Positions 28,541 through 39,600 of a DNA stretch of 64,000 nucleotides are shown here, piece by piece. This stretch comes from Marinobacter goseongensis (GTDB taxonomy: Bacteria > Pseudomonadota > Gammaproteobacteria > Pseudomonadales > Oleiphilaceae). Position numbers and translations under genes: made by a program. The stretch covers positions 62,001-126,000 of the forward strand of contig NZ_JAKZAI010000002.1 in the NCBI RefSeq assembly GCF_023156235.1. Reading direction: 5' to 3'. The notes under the pieces were generated by a model. That model had not been told where the DNA came from. It worked only from the letters and a program-made list of their open reading frames with translations, and did no database searches. Positions within the stretch are counted from its first letter, which is position 1. Each line of letters starts with the position of its first letter.

Positions 28541-29635
28541 ATGTCGGGAAACACATTCGGAAAATTGTTTACGGTTACCTCTTTTGGTGAGAGCCACGGG
28601 GCCGCGCTGGGTTGCATCATTGATGGCTGCCCTCCGGGCCTGGAGCTTTCCGAAGCCGATATGCAGCGGGATCTCGACCGCCGCAAGCCCGGCACCTCCC
28701 GTCACACCACGCAACGCCGCGAGGCGGATGAGGTCAGGATTCTTTCCGGGGTGTTCGAAGGTAAAACCACGGGCACGCCTATCGGCCTGGTGATCGAGAA
28801 TACCGATCAACGCTCCAAGGACTATTCGAAAATCTCCGAGCAGTTCCGTCCGGCTCACGCCGATTACACCTACGCCCACAAGTATGGCGTTCGTGACTAC
28901 CGGGGTGGCGGCCGCTCCTCGGCCCGGGAAACGGCAATGCGGGTGGCCGCAGGCGCGGTGGCCAGAAAGTTTTTAGAGCAGCGCCTGGGTATTACGGTTC
29001 GGGGTTATCTGTCACAGCTTGGGCCGATCAAAGCCGAAAAGTTTGATTGGGATCAGGTGCATCAGAATCCGTTCTTTTGCCCGGACGCGGACAAGGTCCC
29101 GGAAATGGAAGCCTACATGGATGCGCTCCGCAAGGAAGGCGATTCCATCGGAGCCCGCATCAATGTGGTTGCCGAAGGCGTGCCGCCGGGCCTGGGTGAA
29201 CCGATTTTTGATCGCCTTGATGCCGATCTCGCCCACGCCCTGATGAGCATCAACGCCGTCAAGGGTGTGGAGATCGGAGCCGGGTTCGACTGTATCGAGC
29301 AAAAAGGCACCGAGCACCGGGATGAGATGACGCCCGAGGGTTTTCTGTCGAACAGCGCGGGTGGCGTTCTGGGCGGTATTTCCTCCGGTCAGCCCATCGT
29401 TGCCAGCATCGCGCTGAAGCCGACGTCGAGCCTGCGGATACCTGGTCGCAGCATTGATGTGCACGGCAATCCGGTAGAGGTGATCACCACCGGGCGCCAC
29501 GATCCGTGTGTGGGTATCCGGGCGACGCCGATTGCCGAGGCGATGATGGCCATCGTATTGATGGATCATTACCTTCGGCATCGTGGTCAGAACGGTGATG
29601 TCGTGGTACCCACGCCGGTACTCGGCCAGCTCTGA
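28541..29635 (+). CDS. aroC: Chorismate synthase (AroC)
   Basis: A 364-residue enzyme with the standard signatures: [54 protein letters not shown] and [16 protein letters not shown]. It makes chorismate from EPSP using reduced FMN. Chorismate feeds the trp genes and pabB elsewhere in the window. It lies 36 bases after prmB and is probably cotranscribed with it. Length matches the family. Confidence 0.96.
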   Translation: MSGNTFGKLFTVTSFGESHGAALGCIIDGCPPGLELSEADMQRDLDRRKPGTSRHTTQRREADEVRILSGVFEGKTTGTPIGLVIENTDQRSKDYSKISEQFRPAHADYTYAHKYGVRDYRGGGRSSARETAMRVAAGAVARKFLEQRLGITVRGYLSQLGPIKAEKFDWDQVHQNPFFCPDADKVPEMEAYMDALRKEGDSIGARINVVAEGVPPGLGEPIFDRLDADLAHALMSINAVKGVEIGAGFDCIEQKGTEHRDEMTPEGFLSNSAGGVLGGISSGQPIVASIALKPTSSLRIPGRSIDVHGNPVEVITTGRHDPCVGIRATPIAEAMMAIVLMDHYLRHRGQNGDVVVPTPVLGQL

Positions 29636-29652
29636 CGGGCGCAGAGAGACCA

Positions 29653-30816
29653 TTGTCTATTCACTGGCGGCTTTCCAACCTCTATTTCTGGTTCTTTGCC
29701 CTCCTCGGAGGGCTCCTTCCTTACTGGTCCCTCTATCTTGAAGGGCAGGGCTTTTCCTACCTGCAGATTGCCACCCTGATGGCCACCATTCAGCTCACCA
29801 AGATTATTGCGCCCAGTGTCTGGGGCTGGCTTGGTGACCGCACCGGTCAACGGGTTCGATTGGTGCGTTTCGGAGCGATCACCGGTTCACTTTTTTTCGC
29901 CGGGGTGTTTCTGGAGCCCGGTTTTTATGGCCTGCTGCTGGTCATGCTGGCCTTTACCTTTTTCTGGAATGCCATCCTGCCGCTGTACGAGGTTATTACC
30001 CTCAGAGCGCTGGGGAAGCAAAAGGACCGGTATGGCAAGGTAAGGCTTTGGGGTTCTGTCGGATTTATCGGAGCGGTTGCACTGGTGGGTGGCATTCTGG
30101 AGTGGATGCCCATTGAGGGGTTGCCCTGGTTGTTGCTGCCGGTGTTTGCGGGCATTGCGATCTCGGCATTTCTGGTGCCGTCCGAGCGTGGTGAGCGCAA
30201 ACCCCCGGCGCCGAGGGGAAGCCTGAAAGCCATTCTTACGCATCCTGCGGTGGTGGCGTTCTTCCTGATGAATTTTCTGCTTCAGGTGTCCCACGGGGCC
30301 TACTACACCTTCTTCAGTATTCATCTTGAGCAGCACGGCTACGGCAAGCTGGCGATCGGCCTGCTGTGGTCGCTGGGTGTGTTGGCGGAGATCGGGCTGT
30401 TCCTGGTCATGCACCGTCTGACACGCCGCCTGTCGGTCCGTCAGATCGCCATAGGGGCCCTGACATTGACCATGATTCGCTGGGTACTGATCGCTGAGCT
30501 CACCGATGTGGTTGCTGTTCTGGTGTTTGCCCAGCTGTTGCATGCGGCATCCTACGGCGCGTTGCATGCCATTTCGGTTCAGTATGTGCAGGGGTTTTTT
30601 GGCCAGCATCACCACGGCCAGGGTCAGGCACTGTACAGCGGGTTGACGTTTGGCGCCGGCGGAGCGCTGGGTGCCTGGATGTCCGGCTTTCTGGTGGAGG
30701 GGTTCAGCACCTCAGCAGCCTTCTGGGGCGGCGCGGCCGCCATGCTTGTTGCGATCGTGATCACCTGGCGCGGGTTGCGGCCACCGCCGTCAGACGGTGA
30801 CACCAGCCCGCCGTGA
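29653..30816 (+). CDS. MFS transporter, phenylpropionate-permease (HcaT) type
   Basis: A 387-residue transporter with about 12 membrane segments and the compact HcaT/PPP-family layout. The N-terminus WRLSNLYFWFFALLGGLLPY and the loop WGWLGDRTGQRVRLVR (an A-like motif) are typical, as are QALYSGLTFGAGGALGAW near the end. HcaT is a putative phenylpropionate importer, but the family is broad and the substrate here is unknown. The start is TTG 29653 with GAGAGA before it. The gene converges with the LysR regulator, three bases apart. Confidence 0.85.
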   Translation: MSIHWRLSNLYFWFFALLGGLLPYWSLYLEGQGFSYLQIATLMATIQLTKIIAPSVWGWLGDRTGQRVRLVRFGAITGSLFFAGVFLEPGFYGLLLVMLAFTFFWNAILPLYEVITLRALGKQKDRYGKVRLWGSVGFIGAVALVGGILEWMPIEGLPWLLLPVFAGIAISAFLVPSERGERKPPAPRGSLKAILTHPAVVAFFLMNFLLQVSHGAYYTFFSIHLEQHGYGKLAIGLLWSLGVLAEIGLFLVMHRLTRRLSVRQIAIGALTLTMIRWVLIAELTDVVAVLVFAQLLHAASYGALHAISVQYVQGFFGQHHHGQGQALYSGLTFGAGGALGAWMSGFLVEGFSTSAAFWGGAAAMLVAIVITWRGLRPPPSDGDTSPP

Positions 30817-30819
30817 CGG

Positions 30820-31698
30820 CTATGGAAGCGGGTGCTCCTGTGCCCGCACAACCTCAATAAGGGCCCGCGCGGCACCCGAAAGCTGGCGTCCCGACAACCC
30901 GACGGCGCCCAACACCCGCGTGACCGGAAAGCCGAGATCCAGCCGTCGCACGCTCTCGTCCACCATGCTCAGTGGCAGCACGCTCCAGCCCAGGCCCACG
31001 CTGGTCATCATCTTGATGGTCTCAAGGTAATTGGTGGGCATCTGCGGGTGCAGAGGCAGGTTGGCTTCCAGAAACAAGCGGCTGACCACCCGGTAAGTGG
31101 CCGTTGTGGTATCAGGCAGCAACGCCGAATGCCTGGCCAGGTCAGCGAGCCTGGGTGCGTCAAGGTCAGCCAGGGCATGCTCCGGACCCGCAACAAACGC
31201 CATCGGATCCGACCACTGTTCATACACCGAGTAATGGCCCGGCATGCTGTCACTCAGAGTGACAAAAGCAAGCTCCGCGTTACGCTTGCGCATCTGCTCG
31301 TAGGCCGCGTCGGACTCCATGAACTGCAGGCTTAGCGATACCCCGGGAAAGTCACGGGTGAAGCGCCGTAACCAGTTAGGCAAGTGGTGAAGCCCGATAT
31401 GGTGACTGGCGATGATGTGCAGTTCCCCCTCGACCGTTGCAGAGTCTGGCGACAGCGCCACCCGGGCGTTATGAATCTCGTCCAGAATTTTGCGGGCGTG
31501 GGGCAACAAGCGGGCACCCGCGCTTGTCAGGCGGATCTGGCGGTGGCTGCGGTCTATCAGCGGCGAGCTCAACTGGTTTTCCAGGGTTGCCAGGCGCTTG
31601 GAAATTGCAGGCTGGGTCAGGTGCAGGATCTCGGCAGCCTCGGAGAATGAACCCTGATCGACGATGGTCAGGAACGCTTTGAGTAAGTTGGCATCCAT
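30820..31698 (-). CDS. LysR-type regulator divergent from leuCDB
   Basis: A 292-residue LysR regulator. The winged helix is MDANLLKAFLTIVDQGSFSE with LHLTQPAISKRLATLENQL; the C-terminal effector domain follows. The start ATG 31698 has GGAG before it; 27 extra upstream residues lack family likeness. Its position, divergent from leuC, matches PA3122 in Pseudomonas. A perfect inverted repeat lies in the shared 177-base region on the leuC -35. It probably controls leuCDB with a leucine-pathway intermediate as effector (inference from position). Confidence 0.88.
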   Translation of the reverse strand: MDANLLKAFLTIVDQGSFSEAAEILHLTQPAISKRLATLENQLSSPLIDRSHRQIRLTSAGARLLPHARKILDEIHNARVALSPDSATVEGELHIIASHHIGLHHLPNWLRRFTRDFPGVSLSLQFMESDAAYEQMRKRNAELAFVTLSDSMPGHYSVYEQWSDPMAFVAGPEHALADLDAPRLADLARHSALLPDTTTATYRVVSRLFLEANLPLHPQMPTNYLETIKMMTSVGLGWSVLPLSMVDESVRRLDLGFPVTRVLGAVGLSGRQLSGAARALIEVVRAQEHPLP

Positions 31699-31790
31699 GG
31701 CTCCGCTCCGGTGATGCTCTGCGTGGTTGGTCAGGCAGTGCTGTGATCCCAAAATAAGGTATGCCAAAAAGGAATGCAAAGAATAAAAAA

Positions 31791-31826
31791 CATGAATTGA
31801 GGTTATTCATGCAAAGGCGGTAAACT
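31791..31826 (+). promoter_or_regulatory. leuC promoter with overlapping LysR-type operator
   Basis: CATGAAT (31791-31797) and ATTCATG (31805-31811) form a perfect inverted repeat with seven bases between. It covers the putative -35 TTGAGG (31797-31802); a -10 TAAACT (31821-31826) follows at an 18-base spacing. The layout is typical of LysR control. Confidence 0.55.
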
Positions 31827-31875
31827 GTTCCCAGATACGCGGTACACAGCAACCCCCAGAGAGTGAGAGAAAATC

Positions 31876-33294
31876 ATGGCGGGCAAGACCTTATACGACA
31901 AATTGTGGAACGACCATCTCGTCAAACAGCGTGATGACGGCTCGGCGCTGATCTACATCGACCGGCAACTGCTTCACGAAGTAACGTCGCCCCAGGCCTT
32001 CGAGGGTTTGCGCATTGCGGGTCGTAAACCGTGGCGTCTTGATGCCAATCTCGCCACACCGGATCACAACGTGCCCACCACTGACCGCGCCCGGGGCATC
32101 GACGGCATTGTCGACCCGGTGTCCCGTATTCAGGTGGAAACACTGGACAGGAACTGCGACGAATTCGGCATTCTTGAATTCAAGATTCTGGATCAGCGCC
32201 AGGGCATCGTTCACGTGATCGGGCCGGAGCAGGGCGCGACACTGCCGGGTATGAGCATTGTCTGCGGCGACTCCCACACCTCGACTCACGGCGCCTTCGG
32301 GTGTCTGGCCCACGGCATTGGCACCAGCGAAGTAGAACACGTTCTGGCTACCCAGTGTCTGGTGCAGCAGAAAATGAAGAACATGCTGGTAAAAGTGTCC
32401 GGCAAGCTTGGCGCCGGCGTCACCGGCAAGGACGTGGTGCTGGCCATTATCGGCAAAATCGGTACCGCTGGCGGAACCGGCTATGCCATCGAGTTTGGTG
32501 GTGAAGCCATCCAGGGCCTGAGCATGGAAGGCCGCATGACTATCTGCAACATGTCCATTGAGGCGGGAGCGCGGGTTGGCATGGTGGCCGTGGATGACAC
32601 CACCATCGCGTATGTCAGGGATCGTCCGTTCTCACCCACAGGGGAAGCCTGGGATGCCGCCGTTGATTACTGGCGCACGCTGCACAGCGATGACGACGCC
32701 GCGTTCGACAAAGTGGTCGAACTGAACGGTGCCGATATCCAGCCACAGGTCAGCTGGGGTACGTCTCCGGAAATGGTCGCCGGCATTGACGGCCATGTGC
32801 CCGACCCGGCGAAAGAAACCGATCCGATCAAGCGCGAGGGCATCGTTCGTGCCCTGAAATACATGGGCCTGGCGCCCAATCAGGCGATCACCGATATCAA
32901 GCTGGATCGGGTGTTTATTGGATCCTGCACCAACAGCCGTATCGAAGATCTCCGTGAGGCAGCCGCCGTGGTGAAAGGTCGTAAAGTGTCCCCATCGCTG
33001 AAGCAGGCGATGGTGGTGCCGGGTTCCGGGCTGGTCAAGGCTCAGGCAGAACAGGAAGGGCTCGACAGGATCTTTATCGAAGCGGGTCTGGAGTGGCGTG
33101 ACCCGGGCTGCTCCATGTGTCTGGCCATGAACGCCGACAAGCTGGGGCAGGGCGAGCATTGCGCGTCCACCTCAAATCGCAACTTCGAAGGTCGTCAGGG
33201 CTTTGGCGGTCGCACCCATCTGGTCAGCCCCGCTATGGCGGCAGCCGCCGCGGTATCCGGCCATTTTGTTGATGTTCGTGAACTGACCCACTGA
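31876..33294 (+). CDS. leuC: 3-isopropylmalate dehydratase large subunit (LeuC)
   Basis: A 472-residue aconitase-family subunit. The [4Fe-4S] cysteines lie in [13 protein letters not shown] and [21 protein letters not shown] and [12 protein letters not shown] carry other active-site residues. With LeuD it isomerises 2-isopropylmalate to 3-isopropylmalate in leucine synthesis. leuD follows after 16 bases, leuB next. leuA is not in the window. Confidence 0.97.
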   Translation: MAGKTLYDKLWNDHLVKQRDDGSALIYIDRQLLHEVTSPQAFEGLRIAGRKPWRLDANLATPDHNVPTTDRARGIDGIVDPVSRIQVETLDRNCDEFGILEFKILDQRQGIVHVIGPEQGATLPGMSIVCGDSHTSTHGAFGCLAHGIGTSEVEHVLATQCLVQQKMKNMLVKVSGKLGAGVTGKDVVLAIIGKIGTAGGTGYAIEFGGEAIQGLSMEGRMTICNMSIEAGARVGMVAVDDTTIAYVRDRPFSPTGEAWDAAVDYWRTLHSDDDAAFDKVVELNGADIQPQVSWGTSPEMVAGIDGHVPDPAKETDPIKREGIVRALKYMGLAPNQAITDIKLDRVFIGSCTNSRIEDLREAAAVVKGRKVSPSLKQAMVVPGSGLVKAQAEQEGLDRIFIEAGLEWRDPGCSMCLAMNADKLGQGEHCASTSNRNFEGRQGFGGRTHLVSPAMAAAAAVSGHFVDVRELTH

Positions 33295-33310
33295 GCCACA
33301 GGAGAGAACC

Positions 33311-33958
33311 ATGCGCGCTTTTACGCAACACCGGGGCCTCGTTGCTCCCATGGACCGTTCCAACGTGGACACGGACATGATCATTCCCAAGCAATTTCTG
33401 AAGTCCATCAAGCGCACCGGATTCGGCCCGAACCTGTTTGATGAGCTGCGCTACCTGGATGAGGGCAAACCTGATCAGGATTGCTCCCAGCGTCCGGTGA
33501 ATCCGGATTTTGTACTGAATCAGGACCGCTACAAGAACGCCAGTGTGCTGCTGGCCCGTAGCAATTTCGGATGTGGTTCCAGCCGGGAGCACGCCCCCTG
33601 GGCCCTGGACGATTACGGCTTTCGGGTGATCATCGCGCCGAGTTTTGCCGACATCTTCTACAATAATTGCTTCAAGAATGGCTTGTTACCCATTGTTCTT
33701 GATGTAAAAGTGGTTGATCAGTTATTCCGTGAAGCTGAAGTCGAAGAGGGTTATCAGCTGGCGGTGGATCTTGAGGCAAAGACGGTAACCACGCCCTCCG
33801 GTGAATCCTTCGGGTTCGACGTGGACGATTTTCGTCGCCATTGCCTGCTGAACGGGCTGGACGACATCGGTGTCACGCTGGAGGATGCGGACCTGATCAA
33901 ATCCTATGAAGACAGCCGTCGCAAAACCGCTCCCTGGTTATTCGGCGCTGGTCACTGA
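33311..33958 (+). CDS. leuD: 3-isopropylmalate dehydratase small subunit (LeuD)
   Basis: A 215-residue swivel-domain subunit. [16 protein letters not shown] and [20 protein letters not shown] are the family signatures. It completes the LeuCD active site. A GAGAG ribosome site precedes ATG 33311. The leuB frame overlaps its end in a different frame, but the true leuB start lies 34 bases further on. Confidence 0.97.
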   Translation: MRAFTQHRGLVAPMDRSNVDTDMIIPKQFLKSIKRTGFGPNLFDELRYLDEGKPDQDCSQRPVNPDFVLNQDRYKNASVLLARSNFGCGSSREHAPWALDDYGFRVIIAPSFADIFYNNCFKNGLLPIVLDVKVVDQLFREAEVEEGYQLAVDLEAKTVTTPSGESFGFDVDDFRRHCLLNGLDDIGVTLEDADLIKSYEDSRRKTAPWLFGAGH

Positions 33959-33992
33959 ATCTGACAATTTACTGAATCTGCAAGGAACGGCT

Positions 33993-35066
33993 ATGTCCAG
34001 AACAATTCTGATGCTGCCCGGTGATGGTATTGGTCCTGAAATCGTCGCTGAAGCCGAGAAAGTGCTCCACAAAATCAATGAAACGTTTGATCTTGGCCTG
34101 ATCTTCGAGGGCGGTCTTGTAGGTGGTGCAGCCATTGACGAAACCGACAGCCCCCTGCCGGATGAGACGCTGGAAAAGGCCCGCAAGGCGGACGCGATCC
34201 TCCTCGGCGCGGTCGGCGGCCCCCAGTGGGACAGTCTGCCCATGGCAAAGCGCCCGGAAAAGGGGTTGCTGGGCCTGCGCTCAAATCTGGAGTTGTTTGC
34301 CAATCTGCGGCCGGCCATTCTGTACCCGCAACTGGCGTCAGCATCCTCGCTGAAACCGGAGGTGGTGTCAGGGCTGGATATTATGATTGTGCGCGAGCTC
34401 ACCGGCGGTATTTACTTCGGCCAGCCGCGCGGCGTGCGGGAACTGGAGAGTGGTGAGCGCCAGGGTTACAACACCTATGCCTATACCGAATCCGAGATCC
34501 GCCGGATTGGCCGGGTGGCTTTCGAGGCGGCCCAGCAGCGTGGCAAGAAACTCTGCTCGGTCGACAAGGCGAATGTGCTTGAAGTGACCGTACTCTGGCG
34601 GGAAGTGATGAACGATCTGCGCCGCGAGTACCCGGACGTGGAACTGTCCCATATGTATGTGGACAACGCCGCCATGCAGCTGGTTCGCGCCCCCAAGCAG
34701 TTCGATGTGATTGTGACTGGCAACATGTTTGGTGATATTCTTTCCGACGAAGCGGCGATGCTCACCGGTTCGATTGGCATGTTGCCGTCTGCGTCGCTGA
34801 ACTCGGACAAACAGGGCATGTATGAGCCGTGTCACGGTTCCGCGCCGGACATCGCCGGGCAGGGTATCGCTAATCCGCTGGCGACCATTCTCAGTGCGGC
34901 GATGATGCTGAGGTACAGCCTCGGCGAAGAGAAAGCGGCAGATGCCATAGAAGCGGCCGTCAGCAAGGTACTGGATCAGGGGTTGCGCACTGCGGACATC
35001 ATGTCCGAGGGCGCCCGCAAAGTGTCCACCCGTGAAATGGGTGAGGCGGTTCTGGCGGCACTCTGA
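33993..35066 (+). CDS. leuB: 3-isopropylmalate dehydrogenase (LeuB)
   Basis: A 357-residue NAD-dependent decarboxylating dehydrogenase. [33 protein letters not shown], the catalytic Tyr in [14 protein letters not shown] and [14 protein letters not shown] are visible. It oxidises 3-isopropylmalate to 2-ketoisocaproate. ATG 33993 is preceded by AAGGAA; a longer in-frame start at 33906 inside leuD is rejected. Last gene of leuCDB; no clear terminator before asd. Confidence 0.97.
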   Translation: MSRTILMLPGDGIGPEIVAEAEKVLHKINETFDLGLIFEGGLVGGAAIDETDSPLPDETLEKARKADAILLGAVGGPQWDSLPMAKRPEKGLLGLRSNLELFANLRPAILYPQLASASSLKPEVVSGLDIMIVRELTGGIYFGQPRGVRELESGERQGYNTYAYTESEIRRIGRVAFEAAQQRGKKLCSVDKANVLEVTVLWREVMNDLRREYPDVELSHMYVDNAAMQLVRAPKQFDVIVTGNMFGDILSDEAAMLTGSIGMLPSASLNSDKQGMYEPCHGSAPDIAGQGIANPLATILSAAMMLRYSLGEEKAADAIEAAVSKVLDQGLRTADIMSEGARKVSTREMGEAVLAAL

Positions 35067-35099
35067 TAACAGCTCCGGCAATGCGAATCTGAGACCCGA

Positions 35100-35139
35100 C
35101 GGTAACAGGATGCGGTTACCGCGGGATCATCCATCCTGT
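35100..35139 (+). promoter_or_regulatory. Overlapping, mutually exclusive inverted repeats before asd
   Basis: CGGTAAC (35100-35106) can pair with GTTACCG (35115-35121). ACAGGATG (35105-35112) can pair with CATCCTGT (35132-35139). The arms overlap, so as RNA only one can form at a time. A TAAAAT -10-like element lies near 35172, so these may instead be DNA operators upstream of an asd promoter. Confidence 0.4.
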
Positions 35140-35194
35140 CCCTGCCAGCGATAACTGCAGAGGGCGGGCATAAAATGAGGTTCAAAGGTCGCAC

Positions 35195-36310
35195 ATGAAG
35201 CGAGTTGGACTTGTAGGTTGGCGTGGCATGGTGGGCTCAGTCCTCATGCAGCGCATGCGTGAAGAAAACGATTTTGCCGATATCGAACCGGTCTTTTTTA
35301 CCACGTCCCAGGCGGGTAAGCCGGCTCCCGATGTGGGCAAAGAAGGCGTTCCGCCTCTCCAGAACGCGTTCGACATCGACATTCTCAAAACCATGGACGT
35401 GATCGTGACCTGTCAGGGTGGCGACTACACCGGCGAGGTCTACCAGAAGCTGCGCGACGCAGATTGGCAAGGCTACTGGATTGATGCCGCCTCCACGCTG
35501 CGGATGGTGGATCACTCCGTCATTGTTCTGGACCCGGTCAATCGCAATGTGATTGATGCCGCGCTGGACAAAGGCGTGAAGGATTATGTCGGCGGCAACT
35601 GCACCGTGAGTCTGATGATGCTGGCGTTAGGCGGTTTGCTGGAGCAGGATCTGATCGAGTGGGTGTCTCCCATGACCTATCAGGCGGCCTCCGGTTCCGG
35701 CGCGCAGAACATGCGTGAACTGTTGAACCAGATGGGTGAGCTCAACAAGAGCGTCCAGAGCGAACTGGATAATCCGTCGTCCGCCATCCTCGAAATCGAC
35801 CGCAAGGTTACCGACACCATGCGTTCTGCGGATTTCCCGACCGAGCACTTCCAGGTCCCCCTGGCGGGGAGCCTGATTCCGTTTATCGACAAACAACTCG
35901 ATAACGGTATGAGCAAGGAAGAGTGGAAAGCCGGGGTCGAGACCAACAAGATCCTCGGTCGCTCCGATCATCCGATCCCGATTGACGGCATCTGCGTGCG
36001 GATAGGCGCCATGCGCTCCCACAGCCAGGCATTGACCATCAAGCTGAAGAAGGATCTGCCGGTCGCAGAGATCGAATCGATCCTCGCCAAAGCCAATGAT
36101 TGGGTCAAAGTCATTCCCAATGAACGCGATGCGACCATTGAAGAGCTGACCCCGGCGAAGGTGACCGGTACATTGAGCGTGCCCATCGGCCGTATTCGAA
36201 AGCTGTCCATGGGGCCGGAATACATTTCCGCGTTCACCGTAGGCGATCAACTGCTGTGGGGTGCTGCTGAACCGCTGCGCCGCATGCTCCGGATCCTTCA
36301 GGAGCGTTAA
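35195..36310 (+). CDS. asd: Aspartate-semialdehyde dehydrogenase (Asd)
   Basis: A 371-residue enzyme of the gram-negative Asd type. [17 protein letters not shown] is the NADP-binding start, Cys136 in GGNCTVSLM is the catalytic nucleophile, and the His region [12 protein letters not shown] is present. It reduces aspartyl phosphate to the semialdehyde for lysine, threonine, methionine and diaminopimelate. AAAGG precedes ATG 35195. It lies 128 bases after leuB and before fimV, an order shared with Pseudomonas. Confidence 0.97.
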   Translation: MKRVGLVGWRGMVGSVLMQRMREENDFADIEPVFFTTSQAGKPAPDVGKEGVPPLQNAFDIDILKTMDVIVTCQGGDYTGEVYQKLRDADWQGYWIDAASTLRMVDHSVIVLDPVNRNVIDAALDKGVKDYVGGNCTVSLMMLALGGLLEQDLIEWVSPMTYQAASGSGAQNMRELLNQMGELNKSVQSELDNPSSAILEIDRKVTDTMRSADFPTEHFQVPLAGSLIPFIDKQLDNGMSKEEWKAGVETNKILGRSDHPIPIDGICVRIGAMRSHSQALTIKLKKDLPVAEIESILAKANDWVKVIPNERDATIEELTPAKVTGTLSVPIGRIRKLSMGPEYISAFTVGDQLLWGAAEPLRRMLRILQER

Positions 36311-36367
36311 AAATTGTTACACGGGGGCGTTAAATGCCAACTGTGTCCGGTTTCGGCAAACCGGCAA

Positions 36368-36407
36368 GGGGGCGGAGGCTGATTTCAGCCCCCGCCCCTG
36401 TTATTTT
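36368..36407 (+). terminator. Rho-independent terminator after asd
   Basis: GGGGCGGAGGCTGA (36369-36382) pairs with 36385-36398 with one mismatch, followed by TGTTATTTT. It isolates asd from fimV. Confidence 0.8.
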
Positions 36408-36430
36408 CAGGAACGCTAAGCAGTTCCGCG

Positions 36431-36492
36431 CGATTGATAAAAAAATGGTGCAAGGATTGCTGCTGATCGATTGATAAAAGGGGTTTTATCAA
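36431..36492. repeat. Three-copy TTGATAAAA motif before fimV
   Basis: CGATTGATAAAA occurs at 36431-36442 and 36468-36479, and TTTTATCAA, its inverse, at 36484-36492. The last two copies make a nine-pair stem with a GGGG loop. Between copies one and two lies TGGTGCAAGGATTGC (36446-36460), which has the GG-N10-GC spacing of a sigma-54 promoter but a poor -24 box. The whole 312-base gap between asd and fimV holds only this and the asd terminator. Confidence 0.5.
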
Positions 36493-36622
36493 CAATACTT
36501 GCCCAACTGAAGATTAATAAGCTGACATAATAACGAGAATTATCCAGACGGAAGTCATCCAACCTCGTCCGATTCTGTTTGAAAAAGCAGTAACGAATAA
36601 CGGAGACTGGAAAGGAATAAGC

Positions 36623-39600
36623 ATGAAGGTACGCAAGCTGGCGGTTGCCCTGGCTCTGGCGGGAGGGCTCGGTTCGGGAGTCGCACAGGCCCTGGGGCTG
36701 GGTGAAATTGAATTGCAGTCCTATCTCAATGAGCCTCTGGACGCGGATATCAATCTGCGTAAAAGCCAGGGGGTCGATCCCGGCGATGTGTTCGTCAATA
36801 TCGCCTCTGAGAACGACTATCAACGGGTCGGTATCGACCGGAACACATTCCTTACCAAGCTTCAATTCGAGGTGACGACCAGCCGTGATGGCGGTCTGAT
36901 CGTCAACGTGACGTCGCGGGAACCCTTGCGGGAGCCATACCTCAATTTTCTGCTGGAGGTGACCTGGCCGAGTGGCAGGTTGATGCGCGAATACTCGGTA
37001 TTGGTTGATCCGCCCGTCTACGCGGAAGAGTCCGGCATCGAAGAGCGAGTGTCTGCACCTGCGACGCGAACCGAGACCTCGACAACCCAGCGTCAGGAGC
37101 CTTTTGGCGCCTCCGGCCGGGATGGCGACACCCGTGCTTCGTCCGGTTCCGCTGCAAGAACGTTCGGTCCCACCAATTCTTCCGACACACTCTGGAAAAT
37201 TGCGGCCAATGTGCGTCCGGATGACAGTGTCTCGATGCAACAGGCCATGCTGGCCATCCAGGATCTGAATCCGGGTGCGTTCATCGATGGCAACATCAAC
37301 CGCCTCAAACGGGGCGAAGTGTTGCGTCTTCCGGACATGGACCAGATGCGCAGTCGCAGCGCTGCCGAGGCTACCCGCCTGGTAGCGGCTCAGAATGAAG
37401 CCTTCTCCAGTCCCCGGCCCGCCGTTGACGCAACCGAATCCGCTTCTGCTCCTGCAGAGGCAGCCGCGCAGGCTCCCTCCGGTGACGAGTTGCGTCTCAT
37501 CGCTGAAGACGACTCCGGCTCTCGCTCGTCCGAAGATGGCGGCTCCGCCGGTGGCGATGGCCAGACAGCCGGTGGCGTTGATGCCGGCTCTGCCGTTGCG
37601 ATGGAAGAACTGGAGAGTGCGCGGCGTGAAAATGATGAGTTGAACAGCCGTGTCGACGATCTGCAGGATCAGGTGGAAACTCTTCAGCGCCTGCTGGAGC
37701 TGAAAGACAGCCAGCTCGCAGAGATGCAGCAGATGGGCGCCGACGAAACGCCCGAGGCAGACATGCCCACTGCGGGTGACGATTCGCCGGAAGCAGCGAT
37801 GACCGGTGGCGAATCCGCTATGGAAGACGACCAGGCCCCTCACGGTGATGGGGATGCGATCGCACCTGAAGCCGATGCATCACCGGACGAGTCAGGCCAG
37901 GACGGCGCGACGACTGGCGAAGAGCAGCCCAGTGCTGATGAGGCCATGGCCGACAGTGAGGGTAACGAGACCGATGTCGAGGAGCCGCCTGTTGCCGTCG
38001 AAGGCAGCGAATCCGTCAGCGAAGCAGAGAGCGCCCTGGTTGCTGATGACATCGAGGCGCCGGAACAGGCCGCTGAACCTGCCGAGCAGCCCGAGGCCGA
38101 AGAGCAGCCCGCGGTTCCGGCTCAGCAGCCGGAAAAAGGGTTCCCGGGCAACATCATCGATGCGATCACCGGCAATTCTCTGTATCAGCTTGCTCTGGGT
38201 GGCGGCCTGGTAATCCTGTTGCTGCTGTTGCTGCTTCTGGCTCGCCGCAACGCGAATCGGGAAAAGGCATTCTATGAGCAGTTGAACGGTGAGGTTGACG
38301 ACAGCACAGACTCGTTCGACCTGACACTTGATGATGAAGATACCGTTGACGTTGGCGCAGACGAGCCGATGGCCGAGGCTGAAACCTACATCGCCTACGG
38401 GCAGATGGACAAGGCGGCCGAAACTCTGGAATCCGCCATTTCCCGAGAGCCAAGCCGTACTGATTTCCGGCTGAAACTGCTGGGCGTCTACGCCGACACG
38501 CAGGATCGCGAGTCTTTTGAAAAGCAGTTCCGCGAAATCGAAGCCCTGAACGACGAACAGGCTACCGAAGAAGCGACTGCGCTGCGCGATCGTCTGGAAG
38601 AAGCCGAGGCGATGCCCAGTATTGATGACCTGGAATCCCAGCTTCGGTCCGATTCCTTCCCCAGTGACGACAAGCCATCTACGGATGCACCCGCTGAGCA
38701 GGAAGGCCATCTGACGGATGAGGCGCTTTCGGATCAGTTTGAAACCAGGCCTGAAGAGACCTCGGCCGAGGAGTTCGGGGAGCTCGATACCGATTTCGCT
38801 GATTTTGATCTCAGCGACGAGGCGTTGGAAGACTCCAGGCCCGGAGAAGAGGCGGCTGACAGTGACATGATCGAATACGATCTGTCGAGCCTGGAATCCG
38901 GTGACGAGAACGAGACCGTCGAGGATGACGCGCTCACGACCGGGGAAACTCGAATCGCGGGTGACCACGCCGCCGATGCCACCGGTGAGGCAGTGGACGA
39001 GGACGACCTCAGCTTTGATTTTGACTCGTCGGATTTCGACGCCAAACCCGAGCCGGCCACCAGCGACGCGGATAATGATTCGGGAGAGCTGGATCTGGAC
39101 GAGTTCGAAAGTCTGGATACCGAATCCGACAGCCGGGATACCGAATCCGATCTGACCAATGGCCGCGGTGCCGAAGAATCCGAAGACGCGGTAACGCCGT
39201 CTGATGCAGGCGAGGACGTGGGAGATCTGGACGAATCTTTCCTGGACGAGCTGGACGCAGAACTCGATAAAGTCGCGGGTGAGGAAACTGAGTCTTCCGG
39301 CAGTGAGGAGTCTTCATTGGACGATCTTGAACTCGACGTGTCCGAAGAAGATCTCGCCCTGATGGAAGAGTTTGCGGACTCGAGTGATTCGGCCAATCCG
39401 GAAACGTCCGAGCCGGGGGTTTCTCTTGATGAAGAGCTGGACCTGGAGGATAACCTGGTGGATAAAAGCAGCGAGTCGCCAGAAGAGCTGTCGGCGGAAG
39501 CCGAGAACCTGGAGGGTGTCGAGGGCCTTGATGAAGAGTTGTCAGACCTTGACGTCGACGGCCCTGAGGCCGGGGAAGACGCAGAGCCGCCGTTGGCATC

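Noticed and set aside
36434..36492. FNR/ANR site before fimV
   Set aside because: The half sites TTGAT and ATCAA are 12 bases apart, not four, so it does not fit the FNR/ANR consensus.
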